Assembly: GCA_031277805.1 (NCBI GenBank)
Contig: JAITLR010000007.1
Span: 372,001-436,000 of the forward strand
Direction of reading: 5' to 3'
Source of the DNA: Comamonas sp.
GTDB lineage: Bacteria; Pseudomonadota; Gammaproteobacteria; Burkholderiales; Burkholderiaceae_C
DNA length: 64,000 bases
The stretch's first letter is position 1, and each line of letters opens with the position of its first letter. Shown piece after piece: positions 36,673 to 46,437 of the stretch. Under the pieces are notes generated by a model. It worked only from the letters and a program-made list of their open reading frames with translations, had not been told where the DNA came from and did no database searches. A program made the position numbers and the translations under genes.

Positions 36673-38211
36673 TTGAGTGTGGATACACCCATTTGGCAGG
36701 CGCTGGAGTCCAGGGCTGCTGTTTGCAGGCAAACGCTGAATCTGTCTCAGGCTTTGAGCAGCCCAGATCGGTTTGAGCATTTGAGCCTGCAAGCCCCCCA
36801 TGTGTTGCTGGATTGCTCCAAATCACTGTGGGATGAGGCTGTACTGAAGGACTTGCTGCAACTGGCCAAACAGGCTGGTGTCGCACAGCGACGTGATGCT
36901 CTGTATGCAGGCACTGTGGTGAATGAAACCGAGCAGCGACCGGCTTTGCATGTGCGCCTGCGCGCACCTTTGGCGACTCAGATCAGCTCTCCAGTAGAAG
37001 AGGAGTGCCATACCGGGCTGCACGCCATGCTGACCATGGCGCAGCAGGTGCGTGAGCAAGCTCGTTTTACGGATGTGGTCCATATCGGTATTGGTGGCTC
37101 AGGCTTGGGGCCTGAGCTGGTGTTGCAGGCGCTGCACCCCTGGTGTGCGGGTGGGCCGCGCGTGCATGTCGTGTCCAACATGGATGGGCATGATCTGCAT
37201 CAGGCACTGCAGGGACTGGTGCCTGAACGGACTTTGTTCATTGTGGCTTCCAAGTCCTGGTCCACGGCGGAGACACAGCGCAATATGGCTTCGGCCAAGG
37301 CCTGGATGTGCGCAGCAGGTAATTTGCACTGGCCTGATCATTTCGTGGCAGTGTCTTCGCGCGAAGATATTGCCCGTCAGAACGGCTTTACGCAGACGCT
37401 GCATATCCCTGAGGGGATTGGTGGGCGTTTCTCTATCTGGTCTGCGGTGGGATTGCCAGTAGCCTTGGCGGTGGGGCCGGAGGTGTTCAAGCGCTTGCTG
37501 GCTGGCGCGGCGCAGATGGATGCTCACTTTGCCCAAGAGCCGCTGGAGCGTAATGCGCCCGTCTGGCTTGGCCTGCTGGATGTGTGGTATGGCAGTTTTC
37601 TGCAGATGCCGGGACGCTGCGTGGCACCTTACCATCATGGCCTGCGCAGGCTACCTGCCTATCTGCAGCAGCTGGAGATGGAGAGCAACGGAAAGCAGGT
37701 GAGGGCGAACGGCCAGCCGGTAGGGTGCCTGACCACTGGTATGGTGTGGGGCGAGCCTGGCAGCAACGGCCAGCACGCGTTCTTCCAGTGGCTGCACCAG
37801 GGAACGCAGTGCATTCCGGTGGAGTTCATCGCAGCGCGCACAGCTGGACATGATCTGCCCGAGCATCATGAAGTCTTACTGGCCAATGCGCTGGCCCAGG
37901 CCCAGGCGCTGATGCAGGGGGCCAAGGCTGGAGAGGGTCAATTGGCGGGGCATCAGGACTTTCCTGGCAATCGGCCCAGTACTTTTATGTTGCTGGATGC
38001 CTTGACGCCCGAATCGCTGGGGGCCTTGTTGGCCTTGCATGAACATCGAGTGTTTGTGGCGGGTGTGGTGTGGGGTATCAACAGCTTTGACCAATGGGGC
38101 GTAGAGCTGGGTAAGACCTTGGCGCGGGATCTACGCGAGCGAATGAGTTCGGAGAATCTGTCCGGCTTGGACGCATCAACAGCGGGGCTGCTGGAATATT
38201 GCATCCGCTGA
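36673..38211 (+). CDS. pgi: Glucose-6-phosphate isomerase
   Basis: 512 residues from a TTG start with AAGGA seven bases upstream. PGI signatures are present: VHIGIGGSGLGPELV with the substrate-binding GIGGSG, VASKSWSTAETQ, GGRFSIWSAVGL, and near the end VVWGINSFDQWGVELGKTLA, the C-terminal PGI signature. It interconverts glucose-6-phosphate and fructose-6-phosphate. In this context it links central sugar phosphates to UDP-glucose via GalU. Confidence 0.94.
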   Translation: MSVDTPIWQALESRAAVCRQTLNLSQALSSPDRFEHLSLQAPHVLLDCSKSLWDEAVLKDLLQLAKQAGVAQRRDALYAGTVVNETEQRPALHVRLRAPLATQISSPVEEECHTGLHAMLTMAQQVREQARFTDVVHIGIGGSGLGPELVLQALHPWCAGGPRVHVVSNMDGHDLHQALQGLVPERTLFIVASKSWSTAETQRNMASAKAWMCAAGNLHWPDHFVAVSSREDIARQNGFTQTLHIPEGIGGRFSIWSAVGLPVALAVGPEVFKRLLAGAAQMDAHFAQEPLERNAPVWLGLLDVWYGSFLQMPGRCVAPYHHGLRRLPAYLQQLEMESNGKQVRANGQPVGCLTTGMVWGEPGSNGQHAFFQWLHQGTQCIPVEFIAARTAGHDLPEHHEVLLANALAQAQALMQGAKAGEGQLAGHQDFPGNRPSTFMLLDALTPESLGALLALHEHRVFVAGVVWGINSFDQWGVELGKTLARDLRERMSSENLSGLDASTAGLLEYCIR

Positions 38212-38272
38212 GGTCGGATGAAATGACCTCTGTCACTGCAGTATCGGCCTTGCCCCAATGTCGATTCCGCTG

Positions 38273-38374
38273 TCAATAGCCTTCCAGATCACTGTCCATG
38301 CCATGGATTAGCAGCCCTCCGATAGTCAGAGGGATGATCACTGCGAGGGGGAGTATGTAGATCAAGTACAGCAT
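38273..38374 (-). CDS. 33-residue single-membrane-helix peptide
   Basis: On the minus strand an ATG at 38374 is preceded by AAAGGAGG at ideal spacing and opens 33 codons to a TGA at 38273-38275. The product begins MLYLIYILPLAVIIPLT, one strongly hydrophobic helix of about 23 residues, followed by an acidic tail (HGMDSDLEGY). It lies 59 bases downstream of gpsA on the same strand and may be co-transcribed with it. The ribosome-binding site sits inside a hairpin, GCCTCC/GGAGGC. No known family comes to mind. The strong site and clean membrane helix are the support. Confidence 0.6.
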   Translation of the reverse strand: MLYLIYILPLAVIIPLTIGGLLIHGMDSDLEGY

Positions 38375-38377
38375 GAA

Positions 38378-38395
38378 GCCTCCTTTTATGGAGGC
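38378..38395 (-). promoter_or_regulatory. Hairpin covering the ribosome-binding site of the 33-residue peptide
   Basis: Read on the minus strand, GCCTCC, loop ATAAAA, GGAGGC. The right arm is the ribosome-binding site itself, so folding would block translation. Suggests on/off control of the small peptide, for example by temperature or coupling. Confidence 0.5.
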
Positions 38396-38433
38396 CATAC
38401 TGCCGTGCGAATGTGTCAGTTTCGTGAGATTGC

Positions 38434-39441
38434 TCAGAATTCTGCACTTCGAGGATCGCGTGCCATGAGGCGATTTAGTGCATCTTGAGGACTGAGGGCA
38501 GCGTCAAGCAGCTGAACGACAGTTTCCGTGATCGGCATTTCAACGCTCAAGAGCCGAGCACGTGCTAGCACTGTGCGCGCGCTGTAAACGCCTTCAGCGA
38601 CATGGCCCAGCGAGGCGACGGCTTGTGCCTGGGTTTTACCTTGCGCTAGTTGCAAGCCGACCTTGCGGTTACGAGACAAGTCCCCTGTAGCTGTGAGAAC
38701 CAGGTCACCAAGGCCCGAGAGCCCCATGAATGTCTCGCTGCGCGCACCTAAAGCCACCCCCAGCCTGGTCATCTCGGCGAGCCCGCGAGTGACAAGTGCC
38801 GCGCGTGCATTGAGGCCCAAAGCCAAGCCATCACACAGTCCTGTCGCGATAGCCATGACATTCTTGACCGCACCGCCGACCTCCACTCCCACTATGTCGC
38901 TATTGGCGTATATGCGCATGGAGTCGCTATGAAATGCCGCGACCAGCAATTCACCAAGCTCTGCATAGCGGCTGGCTGCGACCAGCGCCGTGGGCTGGCC
39001 GCGTGCTACTTCTGCTGCAAAGCTTGGGCCGCTGAGTGCGCCATAGCGTAGATTGGGCGCAACCTGCTGGCAAATTTCATGGGCCATCAGCCCGTAGTCG
39101 GAATGCCCGTTTGCAGCTTCAAACCCTTTACACAGCCAAGCTACAGGAGCTTTGCAATCATGCAATTGGGTGAGCCATTGACGTAGCGCCGACATAGGTG
39201 TGCCCAATACGACCACATCCGCTTTTGCAACTGCGGGCATTACGTCACCATGGATGATCTGGAGCGCTTCTGGCAAGCGAACTTCAGGGAGGTAATGTGT
39301 GTTGATGCGCTGATGCTGCATGGCCGTGGCCTGAACTTCGTTTCGCGCCCACAGCAGAACCTCATGCCCATTTTGGCGAGATGCGGCGCTGGCTGCCATT
39401 GCGGTGCCCCAAGCGCCAGCACCGATAACAACAATTTTCAT
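38434..39441 (-). CDS. gpsA: Glycerol-3-phosphate dehydrogenase [NAD(P)+]
   Basis: 335 residues from the ATG at 39441; the frame is open 32 codons further, but the Rossmann motif [10 protein letters not shown] belongs right at the N-terminus. Other GpsA blocks: [44 protein letters not shown] and [19 protein letters not shown]. It reduces dihydroxyacetone phosphate to sn-glycerol-3-phosphate for phospholipids. Inside this locus it also supplies the substrate of the TagD-like enzyme. It is the main leftward gene in the capsule region, divergent from kpsC. Confidence 0.95.
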   Translation of the reverse strand: MKIVVIGAGAWGTAMAASAASRQNGHEVLLWARNEVQATAMQHQRINTHYLPEVRLPEALQIIHGDVMPAVAKADVVVLGTPMSALRQWLTQLHDCKAPVAWLCKGFEAANGHSDYGLMAHEICQQVAPNLRYGALSGPSFAAEVARGQPTALVAASRYAELGELLVAAFHSDSMRIYANSDIVGVEVGGAVKNVMAIATGLCDGLALGLNARAALVTRGLAEMTRLGVALGARSETFMGLSGLGDLVLTATGDLSRNRKVGLQLAQGKTQAQAVASLGHVAEGVYSARTVLARARLLSVEMPITETVVQLLDAALSPQDALNRLMARDPRSAEF

Positions 39442-39548
39442 GGTGCGCGAGCTTATCAAATAAATGGGCATTGTCATGGCTGTAGCAGTGAGGAGATCCA
39501 TTGCGCCTATGATCGTCGGCTTGGTGAAACTCATCATTTGCTGAACTT

Positions 39549-41648
39549 GTGACTGAAAAAATCGGTGTTCTATCCAGAGGGATCTTCAGAATTCCGTTAC
39601 TTGCAGTGCTGCTAGGTGCAACACCGGTATGCTTGAATGCGTGGAGCTTGAGGAGGGTAGACGTAGTAGCTGGTTGGGGGCTACGCCCAACCACTAGGAA
39701 AGCTCTGGCATATGCGAGGAGGCACAGGCTGCCTTATGTCGCGTTAGAGGATGGCTTTCTGCGCTCCTTCGGCACGGGTGAGCATTTCCCGCCGCTATCG
39801 CTGGTGGTTGATGACAAAGGCATTTACTACGATTGCACGCGGCCCAGTGCGCTAGAGCGGCTGCTGAGCAGCGATACCGATCTGCTGGCACCGGATGCCG
39901 TGCGGGTGCATCAGGCACGTGAAGGACTGTTGTCCACTGGCCTGAGCAAGTACAACCATGCTCCTGACCTGCCTGAGGGCATGCTGCGTAGTGGTGATGT
40001 TTGGCGGGTGTTGGTGGTGGACCAGACGGTGGGCGATATGAGCGTGGCAAAGGGCGGGGCGGATGCCGCTACCTTTGAGGCCATGCTGGCCGCCGCGCTG
40101 GCCGAGAATCCGCAGGCCACGGTTTACGTCAAGACCCATCCCGAGGTGACATCGGGCCGTAAGGGCGGCTATCTTACGGGCGTGCAGTCTGATACTCGCA
40201 CGGCGGTGCTGCGCGATGCGGTCAACCCGATGAGCCTGATTGCGCAGATGGACAAGGTCTATGTGGTCAGTTCCACCATGGGCTTCGAAGCCTTGTTGGC
40301 TAACAAGCCGGTGATATGTTTTGGCGTGCCTTGGTATGCGGGCTGGGGTGTGACGAGTGACCGTCAGCCGCAGCATCCGGCTATGGTGCGCCGGGCTGGC
40401 CGTCGGCGCACGGTGGACGAGCTGTTTGCAGCTGGCTATATGCATTACAGCCGCTATCTGAACCCTGAAACCCGCCAATTGGGCTCCATTGATGATGCGA
40501 TGCAGTGGCTGGAGCGGCAGCGCGAGGTAGCGCAGCGCTTTGCTGGGCGGATGATTTGCGTTGGTTTTCCGCGTTGGCGTGCCTGGAATTTTCGCCAGAT
40601 GCTGTCCTTGCATACAGAGCGAGTGGTTCACGCACGAACTGCAGGTGCTGCTGCAGCGCTGAAGCCTGAAAAAGATGATTGTCTGGTCTGCTGGGGCCGG
40701 GTTCCGCCAGCAGGCGTACAGGAATTAGTTGATGCATCCGGCGCGCGACTGTTGCGCATGGAAGACGGCTTTGTCCGCTCTGTGGGGCTGGGCTCAGACC
40801 TGATTCCACCGCAGTCTTTTGTGCTGGATGCCAAGGGCATTTATTTCGACCCGGGTCAACCATCAGAGCTGGAGGATTTGCTCAACACCCGGGCATTCAC
40901 GGCGCAGGATCTGCAGCGTGCGCGCAATGTGCGCGCATTTATCGTCAAGCATGGCATCACCAAGTACAACCTGGAGCCCAATCACCCAGTGGACTGGTTC
41001 AACGATGAACGTCCGCAGGACGGCCGGCAAGTGGTTCTGGTGCCGGGCCAGGTGGAGGACGATGCCTCCATCCGTTTTGGCTGTGATGCCGCGGGGGTTT
41101 GCACGAATCTGGGTCTGATCCAGGCAGCGCGTGCGGCGTTCCCCGAGGCATTTATCGTCTTTAAGCCACACCCCGATGTGAGCAGTGGCAATCGCAAGGG
41201 ATATGTCGAGATGGAACAGGCCCTGCGGTATGTGGATCATGTGGAGAAGGGCGCCTCGGTAGTGAGTTGTATCGATGCCTGCGATGTGGTGGTGACTATG
41301 ACATCGCTGACAGGTTTTGACGCACTGTTGCGTGGCAAGCAGGTGGTGGTGCATGGCAAGCCGTTCTATGCGGGCTGGGGCCTGACACAGGACTGTTTAC
41401 CCGTGCCGCGTCGAAGCCGTCTGCTGTCTCTGGATGAGCTGGTTGCGGGCGCGCTGCTTCATTACCCCTTGTACTGGGATCCGGTGCTGAGGGGCTACAC
41501 AAGCTGCGAGGCGGTGCTAAGGCGCTTGCTGGAGCAGCGTACGGCACTGGAGCAATCTGGCGGTTTGCATGGCTTGAAGTTCGGTTGGACGCGGCGGCAA
41601 TGGCGCAAAAGCAAGGTGCTGCTGCAGTCGATTTTGTCGGGCTGGTGA
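39549..41648 (+). CDS. kpsC: Capsule Kdo-linker glycosyltransferase KpsC
   Basis: 699 residues from a GTG start. Two homologous glycosyltransferase halves are visible: [14 protein letters not shown] with [17 protein letters not shown] and [13 protein letters not shown], then [17 protein letters not shown] with [16 protein letters not shown] and [13 protein letters not shown]. This duplicated layout is that of KpsC, which alternately adds beta-Kdo residues to the lysophosphatidylglycerol primer begun by KpsS. Full length, both halves intact. Its presence means the capsule is built on a poly-Kdo linker. Confidence 0.95.
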   Translation: MTEKIGVLSRGIFRIPLLAVLLGATPVCLNAWSLRRVDVVAGWGLRPTTRKALAYARRHRLPYVALEDGFLRSFGTGEHFPPLSLVVDDKGIYYDCTRPSALERLLSSDTDLLAPDAVRVHQAREGLLSTGLSKYNHAPDLPEGMLRSGDVWRVLVVDQTVGDMSVAKGGADAATFEAMLAAALAENPQATVYVKTHPEVTSGRKGGYLTGVQSDTRTAVLRDAVNPMSLIAQMDKVYVVSSTMGFEALLANKPVICFGVPWYAGWGVTSDRQPQHPAMVRRAGRRRTVDELFAAGYMHYSRYLNPETRQLGSIDDAMQWLERQREVAQRFAGRMICVGFPRWRAWNFRQMLSLHTERVVHARTAGAAAALKPEKDDCLVCWGRVPPAGVQELVDASGARLLRMEDGFVRSVGLGSDLIPPQSFVLDAKGIYFDPGQPSELEDLLNTRAFTAQDLQRARNVRAFIVKHGITKYNLEPNHPVDWFNDERPQDGRQVVLVPGQVEDDASIRFGCDAAGVCTNLGLIQAARAAFPEAFIVFKPHPDVSSGNRKGYVEMEQALRYVDHVEKGASVVSCIDACDVVVTMTSLTGFDALLRGKQVVVHGKPFYAGWGLTQDCLPVPRRSRLLSLDELVAGALLHYPLYWDPVLRGYTSCEAVLRRLLEQRTALEQSGGLHGLKFGWTRRQWRKSKVLLQSILSGW

Positions 41649-41806
41649 CACTTACCTTTCTTTTCAATGATCTTTCATCGATTTGTTGCCATCGTGCAGT
41701 GATGTGTGCCGGTGTCGGTCGGTGAAACCCCTAAAATACAGGGGTCATGCTTTATGACGCCTCCATAGAAATACCAAGCGGCCTGACAACCCGCATTCCC
41801 TAGCGC

Positions 41807-43231
41807 ATGAAGAATAAGAGTGGATTTGCGTCTAAACGTGTTTTATTGCTGCAAGGCCCGGTAGGGCCTTTTTTCTGGAACCTGGCCAAGGACTTGCGCT
41901 CGGTGGGGGCGACTGTCTTCAAGTTCAATTTCAATGCCGGGGATTGGCTGTTTTACCCTCGCAAGGCCCATTCGTTTCAGGGGGAGCTAACGCAGTGGCC
42001 TGTGGTGCTGGAGAGCTTCATTACCGAGAACGGTATTGATGCCGTTATTTTATTTGGCGACTGCCGTCCAGTTCATGCTTGTGTTCGTGAGTTGACGGAG
42101 CGCCTGGGTTGCGCGCTAGGAGTGTTTGAAGAGGGCTATCTGCGGCCCGATCATGTGACCTTCGAGCCAATGGGGGTGAACGGGCATTCCAGCTTCGAAG
42201 AGAAGCTGGCTGTGTGGCTCAGGCAGCGAGCTAGGCAGATGCCCTCCCAGCCTGCGCATGAAGATGGGCAAGTTACGGATGCATGGAAGAAGGTTGGCAA
42301 CTCGTTCTGGTATGCCGCTATGTGGGGCATGCTGTATTTTTTTTCGGCCTGGTTGGGCCAGTGGTTCTGGAACAATGAGTTGCACCACCGCCGTATGACA
42401 GTACGAGATGCCCCCTGGTGGTGGCTGAGCTATTTGCGCAAGTTTTGGTATCGCCGTGCAGAAAAAGAGGTTGAAACGCTGCTGTTTGGCAAGCTGCGGA
42501 AGAAATTCTTCTTGGCACCTTTACAGGTATACAACGATGCGCAGATTCTGGTGCATTCTGATTATGAGTTTGTCAGCGACTTCATCAATCATGTGTTGCA
42601 TTCATTTTCGAGAGCGCTGACGCAAGAGCGGCTCGATGGGGTGCCAGAAGGGGGGCAATCCATCACTGAAGATTTCATTGTCTTCAAGCATCACCCCATG
42701 GACCGGGGGCACCGTGATTACGCCAACATCATTCGTCTGTTGGCAAGACGCCATGGCTTGCAGGACAGGGTTCTATATATCCATGATCAGCATTTGCCTT
42801 CATTGCTGAAGAGCACGAAAGGTGTCGTGCTGGTCAATAGCACGACAGGGCTTTCCGCTTTGGGCCACGGCGCACCGGTCAAGGTCTGCGGCAATGCGCT
42901 CTATGACCTGGAAGGCCTGACATTCCAGGGGCGCATGCGGGAGTTCTGGTTCCGGGCGCATCAGGCTGTGCCGGACAAGGCTGTGCTTGCGCGTTTTCGC
43001 AAGGCGTTGATCGAGTGCACGCAGATCAACGGGAACTTCTATCGAAAGCTACCGGATGTCTCTTGGCAGTGTGGAGCTGCGCTGGATGGCCAGATGGCAG
43101 ATCGACTATGGGGAGGTGGGCAATCTGTTGATCCCGCATCCTGGCCTGCGGAGAGTGCTACGGCTAAGCAATCACTGGTACAGAACACTGCTGATTTGCC
43201 GGAATACATGGATATGCAGCATGTTGCGTGA
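41807..43231 (+). CDS. kpsS: Capsule Kdo-linker glycosyltransferase KpsS
   Basis: 474 residues. LLLQGPVGPFFWNLAKDL at the N-terminus, FGDCRPVH, FEEGYLRPDHVTFE, VFKHHPMDRGHRDY and VNSTTGLSALGHGAPV are KpsS blocks. KpsS adds the first Kdo to lysophosphatidylglycerol, on which KpsC continues. It lies about 160 bases after kpsC in the same direction; that gap holds a small CCCCT/AGGGG hairpin (41728-41744). Confidence 0.94.
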   Translation: MKNKSGFASKRVLLLQGPVGPFFWNLAKDLRSVGATVFKFNFNAGDWLFYPRKAHSFQGELTQWPVVLESFITENGIDAVILFGDCRPVHACVRELTERLGCALGVFEEGYLRPDHVTFEPMGVNGHSSFEEKLAVWLRQRARQMPSQPAHEDGQVTDAWKKVGNSFWYAAMWGMLYFFSAWLGQWFWNNELHHRRMTVRDAPWWWLSYLRKFWYRRAEKEVETLLFGKLRKKFFLAPLQVYNDAQILVHSDYEFVSDFINHVLHSFSRALTQERLDGVPEGGQSITEDFIVFKHHPMDRGHRDYANIIRLLARRHGLQDRVLYIHDQHLPSLLKSTKGVVLVNSTTGLSALGHGAPVKVCGNALYDLEGLTFQGRMREFWFRAHQAVPDKAVLARFRKALIECTQINGNFYRKLPDVSWQCGAALDGQMADRLWGGGQSVDPASWPAESATAKQSLVQNTADLPEYMDMQHVA

Positions 43232-43264
43232 AGCACGTGTGGCATGGTCTTGGCTGGAGCATGC

Positions 43265-44581
43265 ATGAGCATGGGCCATTCGGATGAGGTGAACAGCTCT
43301 TGTGCCAACGCTGCTGCAGACCGTGCGCGACTGGTGATATTTGTGGGTGGCTTTGACCCTCGGGGGGCTCGTCATTACCACCAGATGATGCGTTCGGAGT
43401 CGCAAAAGCAGGTTGCTGTCTCGGGCAAGGGGGAATATGTCATCGGGAATCGGGACAAGTGGCTTTCCGGTCGAGAGGAAAAGCCCATTCATTCCCTATG
43501 GAGTATTCGGCAGCAAGAAGCTGCGAAAAATGCCGCCACAGATTTTCTGTTCTTTGATTGGCATGACCAGGTGCGTGCCAATTGGCCCGAAGGCCGAGCA
43601 ACGGTTTTCCGCCAGGCATTGGGCACATACGCCGCGATCTGGCGTCTGAGACAGTGGTTGAAGCCTATTCATGAGCAGGCGCGCTTTACGCTATGGGCGT
43701 TGGCCTATCCGATCGTCTATGTGGCGCTGGTGTGTCTGCTGGGGGCCGGTTTGGGTATGGCCTTGGGCAGCGTGATTGCTTCTGGTGCATGGGCCGGCGT
43801 ATTGGCTTTGTTGGTGTGGGTTTTGGTGTGCTGGGGCGGCTTTGTACTGGACGGGCATATTCATGTCAGCTGGTTGCTCAGGATTCTGAACTTTGCGCAT
43901 CTCAGCTCTAGTCAGGCTTTTCCGGTATTGGATGCCCGTATGGAGGCCTTGGCCGCCGATGTTGCCAAGGGGGTGCGGGAGAATCGCTGGCGCGAGGTTG
44001 TGGTCGTGGGCTTCAGTGTTGGCACGGTGCAGGCCGTCAAACTGATTTCCGTACTGAGGCAACGGATGGCAATAGATCAAGTTGGCGCAACGTCATCCAT
44101 GCTAGCCTCGCCCCCTTATGGAAATTTGCTGAGTTTGGTGACCTTGGGAAACTGCATCCCCTTGTTCGGCTTGTTTCCTGGGGCGGTTGCTCTGCGGCGT
44201 ACTTTGCGAGAGCTGGCACAGGATGAAACGGTGTATTGGGCCGATATTTCATCGCCCAGCGATAGCGTCTGCTTTGGCATGTGCGATGTGGTGGGCCTTT
44301 CGTTGAGGGAGGATGGGCTGTGCAAGCCCAAGGCTTCCGGACCTGTACTCAAAACAGCTTCAAAAATAGAGCAATGGGGAGTGAATCCCCAAGCCGTATG
44401 TTCGCCACGTTTTCACAAACTGTTCCATGCGGCCAGTTACCGCTGGCTGCGGCGCAACAAGATGCGCATGCATTTTCAATACTTGATGGCTGGTGAAATT
44501 GCGGGAGCCTACGATTATTTCGAGTTGCTCAGCAGTCCCGGTCTGATACGTGATCACATTCAGAAGAAATTGGTGAGATGA
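43265..44581 (+). CDS. Membrane protein with alpha/beta-hydrolase-like fold, function unknown
   Basis: 438 residues from the ATG at 43265, which has GGAG five bases upstream; ATGs at 43244 and 43271 are alternatives. An N-terminal strand LVIFVGGFDPRG looks like the first part of a hydrolase fold. Two membrane helices (about residues 142-165 and 170-192) interrupt it. VVVGFSVGTVQ at 247-257 supplies a GxSxG nucleophile elbow. A late His could complete a triad, but I cannot place it surely. The gene follows kpsS by 33 bases, and its stop overlaps the P450 start (ATGA), so it may belong to the capsule transcript. Confidence 0.65.
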   Translation: MSMGHSDEVNSSCANAAADRARLVIFVGGFDPRGARHYHQMMRSESQKQVAVSGKGEYVIGNRDKWLSGREEKPIHSLWSIRQQEAAKNAATDFLFFDWHDQVRANWPEGRATVFRQALGTYAAIWRLRQWLKPIHEQARFTLWALAYPIVYVALVCLLGAGLGMALGSVIASGAWAGVLALLVWVLVCWGGFVLDGHIHVSWLLRILNFAHLSSSQAFPVLDARMEALAADVAKGVRENRWREVVVVGFSVGTVQAVKLISVLRQRMAIDQVGATSSMLASPPYGNLLSLVTLGNCIPLFGLFPGAVALRRTLRELAQDETVYWADISSPSDSVCFGMCDVVGLSLREDGLCKPKASGPVLKTASKIEQWGVNPQAVCSPRFHKLFHAASYRWLRRNKMRMHFQYLMAGEIAGAYDYFELLSSPGLIRDHIQKKLVR

Positions 44582-45963
44582 GTCGTTTCTGTCCAGCCTA
44601 TCCCAAGCCGCATCCGGAGAAGGCCTCCAAGCTGAGCATGTTCTGGCATGCCCGCCGCTCCTGGATGGATGCCTTGTTCGAGCGCAGCTACACCATGCAG
44701 ATGGGTGAGGTGCATCTGCCGGGAGTGGATCTGTACATGCTTAATGACATCAAAGAAGTCAAACGAGTCATGCAGACCGAGGCGCAGGCTTTCCCCAAGA
44801 GCCATCTGCTGCATGAGTCGCTAGAGCCATTGCTCGGTGAAAGCATCTTTACGACCAATGGTGAGCAGTGGCAGAGACAGCGCACCATGATGAATCCTGC
44901 ATTCGCGCAGGCCCGCGTGAACGTGGCTTTTCCACGCATGCTGGGTGCTGCCCAGGCCATGCTGGAACGCCTGGACGCAGTGGATGAGGCGCGGCCCTAT
45001 GACATCGAAGTCGAGATGACCCATGTCACGGCCGACATCATCTTTCGCACGATTTTTTCCACGCCCATGCAGGGGCCGGATGCACACCGTATCTTTGATG
45101 CATTTGCAAGGTATCAGGCGCTGGCTCCCAAGCTGATGCTGCCCGCGCTGTTTGGGGCCCGCTGGCTGCGTATGCCCTGGTACCGTTGGCAAAGTAACAA
45201 GGCAGCAAAAGAAATTCGCGGATTGCTGCATGCCATGATCAGGCCACGTTATGAATCCCACCTCAAGGGCGAAGCCACAGAGCAGGAAGATATTCTGGCG
45301 GCTTTCATGCAGGCCAAGGACCCGAAAACCGATCAGCCCTTCACGGAAGAGGAATTGGTCAACCAGGTTGCCATGTTGTTTTTGGCTGGCCATGAAACCT
45401 CGGCCAGTGCCCTGACCTGGGCCAGTTATCTGCTGGCGATGTCTCCGGATGTGCAGCAGAAGGCGTATGAGCAAGTGATGGAAGTCATCGGTGATCGAAC
45501 GCCCGAGCAGTCTGACATGAAGGACTGTTCACGGGTCTGGAATATCTTCAGAGAGACCCTGCGCCTGTTCCCGCCTGTCGGTTTTTTTGCGCGTGAAAAC
45601 GTGCAAGCCTGTCCTGTCCGAGGCAAACAGTTGAAGGAGCGCAGCACGGTCGTTGTCGCTCCATGGCTGCTGCAAAGGCATCGCAAGTGGTGGAAGGACC
45701 CTGATGCCTTTGATCCTGATCGCTTTGAGCGGGAAGAAGACAAAGATGCCATCAAGCATGCCTATATGCCTTTCAGCATGGGGCCACGCGTGTGCCTTGG
45801 TGCGGCGTTTGCGTTGCAGGAGGCGGTGCTGATTCTGACCTGTCTGCTGCGCCGCTATGAAATCCTGCCGGCAGAGGGGCATGTGCCCCAGCCGGTGGGG
45901 CGTTTGACGATTCGCTCCGAAAACGGCGTGCGTATCAGACTTCGGAAAAGAGCTGCTGCATGA
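44578..45963 (+). CDS. Cytochrome P450
   Basis: 461 residues. I-helix oxygen-binding AGHETS (270-275), K-helix ETLR (326-329, the ExxR pair) and haem loop FSMGPRVCLG with ligand Cys406 are all intact, so an active haem monooxygenase is likely. The pattern resembles fatty-acid or CYP4/CYP102-like P450s more than soluble camphor types; the substrate is unknown. There is no N-terminal anchor and no adjacent ferredoxin or reductase gene. Start and stop each overlap neighbouring genes by 4 bases (ATGA), tying it into a three-gene coupled unit behind kpsS. Confidence 0.93.
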   Translation: MSRFCPAYPKPHPEKASKLSMFWHARRSWMDALFERSYTMQMGEVHLPGVDLYMLNDIKEVKRVMQTEAQAFPKSHLLHESLEPLLGESIFTTNGEQWQRQRTMMNPAFAQARVNVAFPRMLGAAQAMLERLDAVDEARPYDIEVEMTHVTADIIFRTIFSTPMQGPDAHRIFDAFARYQALAPKLMLPALFGARWLRMPWYRWQSNKAAKEIRGLLHAMIRPRYESHLKGEATEQEDILAAFMQAKDPKTDQPFTEEELVNQVAMLFLAGHETSASALTWASYLLAMSPDVQQKAYEQVMEVIGDRTPEQSDMKDCSRVWNIFRETLRLFPPVGFFARENVQACPVRGKQLKERSTVVVAPWLLQRHRKWWKDPDAFDPDRFEREEDKDAIKHAYMPFSMGPRVCLGAAFALQEAVLILTCLLRRYEILPAEGHVPQPVGRLTIRSENGVRIRLRKRAAA

Positions 45964-46307
45964 AGGAGAGGCTCGCAGGTTTTGTGCTGATGTGCGCCGT
46001 GGTTCCCTTGGCTGTGGTGGGCTGGCTGATCCTGTGCTGGGTTGGCCTGTTCGGACGGACGGAGCGGGGAAGGGCCGGGGTCCGCGCACTCGATCATTTT
46101 GTGAATGCATCGGTACTCAATGGCTATGCCTGGGAGAGCGTCTCGTCCCATGCCTGGCGTGAGCGGGACAACAAGCGCTGGGCACGTGTGGTCATCAATA
46201 TCACCGATCGCTTTCAGAAAGACCACTGCATGCGTGCCAACAAGCGGGAGCAGCCGGTGGTCGACCTGATTTTGAAAAAAGGCCTGCAAGATCAGACGAT
46301 CAAGTAA
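45960..46307 (+). CDS. Small membrane protein of unknown function
   Basis: 115 residues. The ATG overlaps the P450 stop. Residues about 5-32 are a membrane helix. The remainder (DHFVNASVLNGYAWESVSSHAWR and later FQKDHCMRAN) resembles a short domain I know from small proteins of phages and prophages, with conserved V-N-A-x-x-x-x-G and S-S-x-A-[WY]-R positions. Its function there is unclear to me. Coupling to the P450 gene suggests a joint role. Confidence 0.65.
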   Translation: MKERLAGFVLMCAVVPLAVVGWLILCWVGLFGRTERGRAGVRALDHFVNASVLNGYAWESVSSHAWRERDNKRWARVVINITDRFQKDHCMRANKREQPVVDLILKKGLQDQTIK

Positions 46308-46437
46308 GCGCTCTTACACACTGTAGTGTTTGACCTTCGGTCAGGTCAGCCAAAGCGAGGGTCTGTGCGTTGTATGGAGTACCGCTGCGCTTTGGCGCAT
46401 GCGTTGTCCCAGACGGGCTCTATTACATTGGAGAGAC

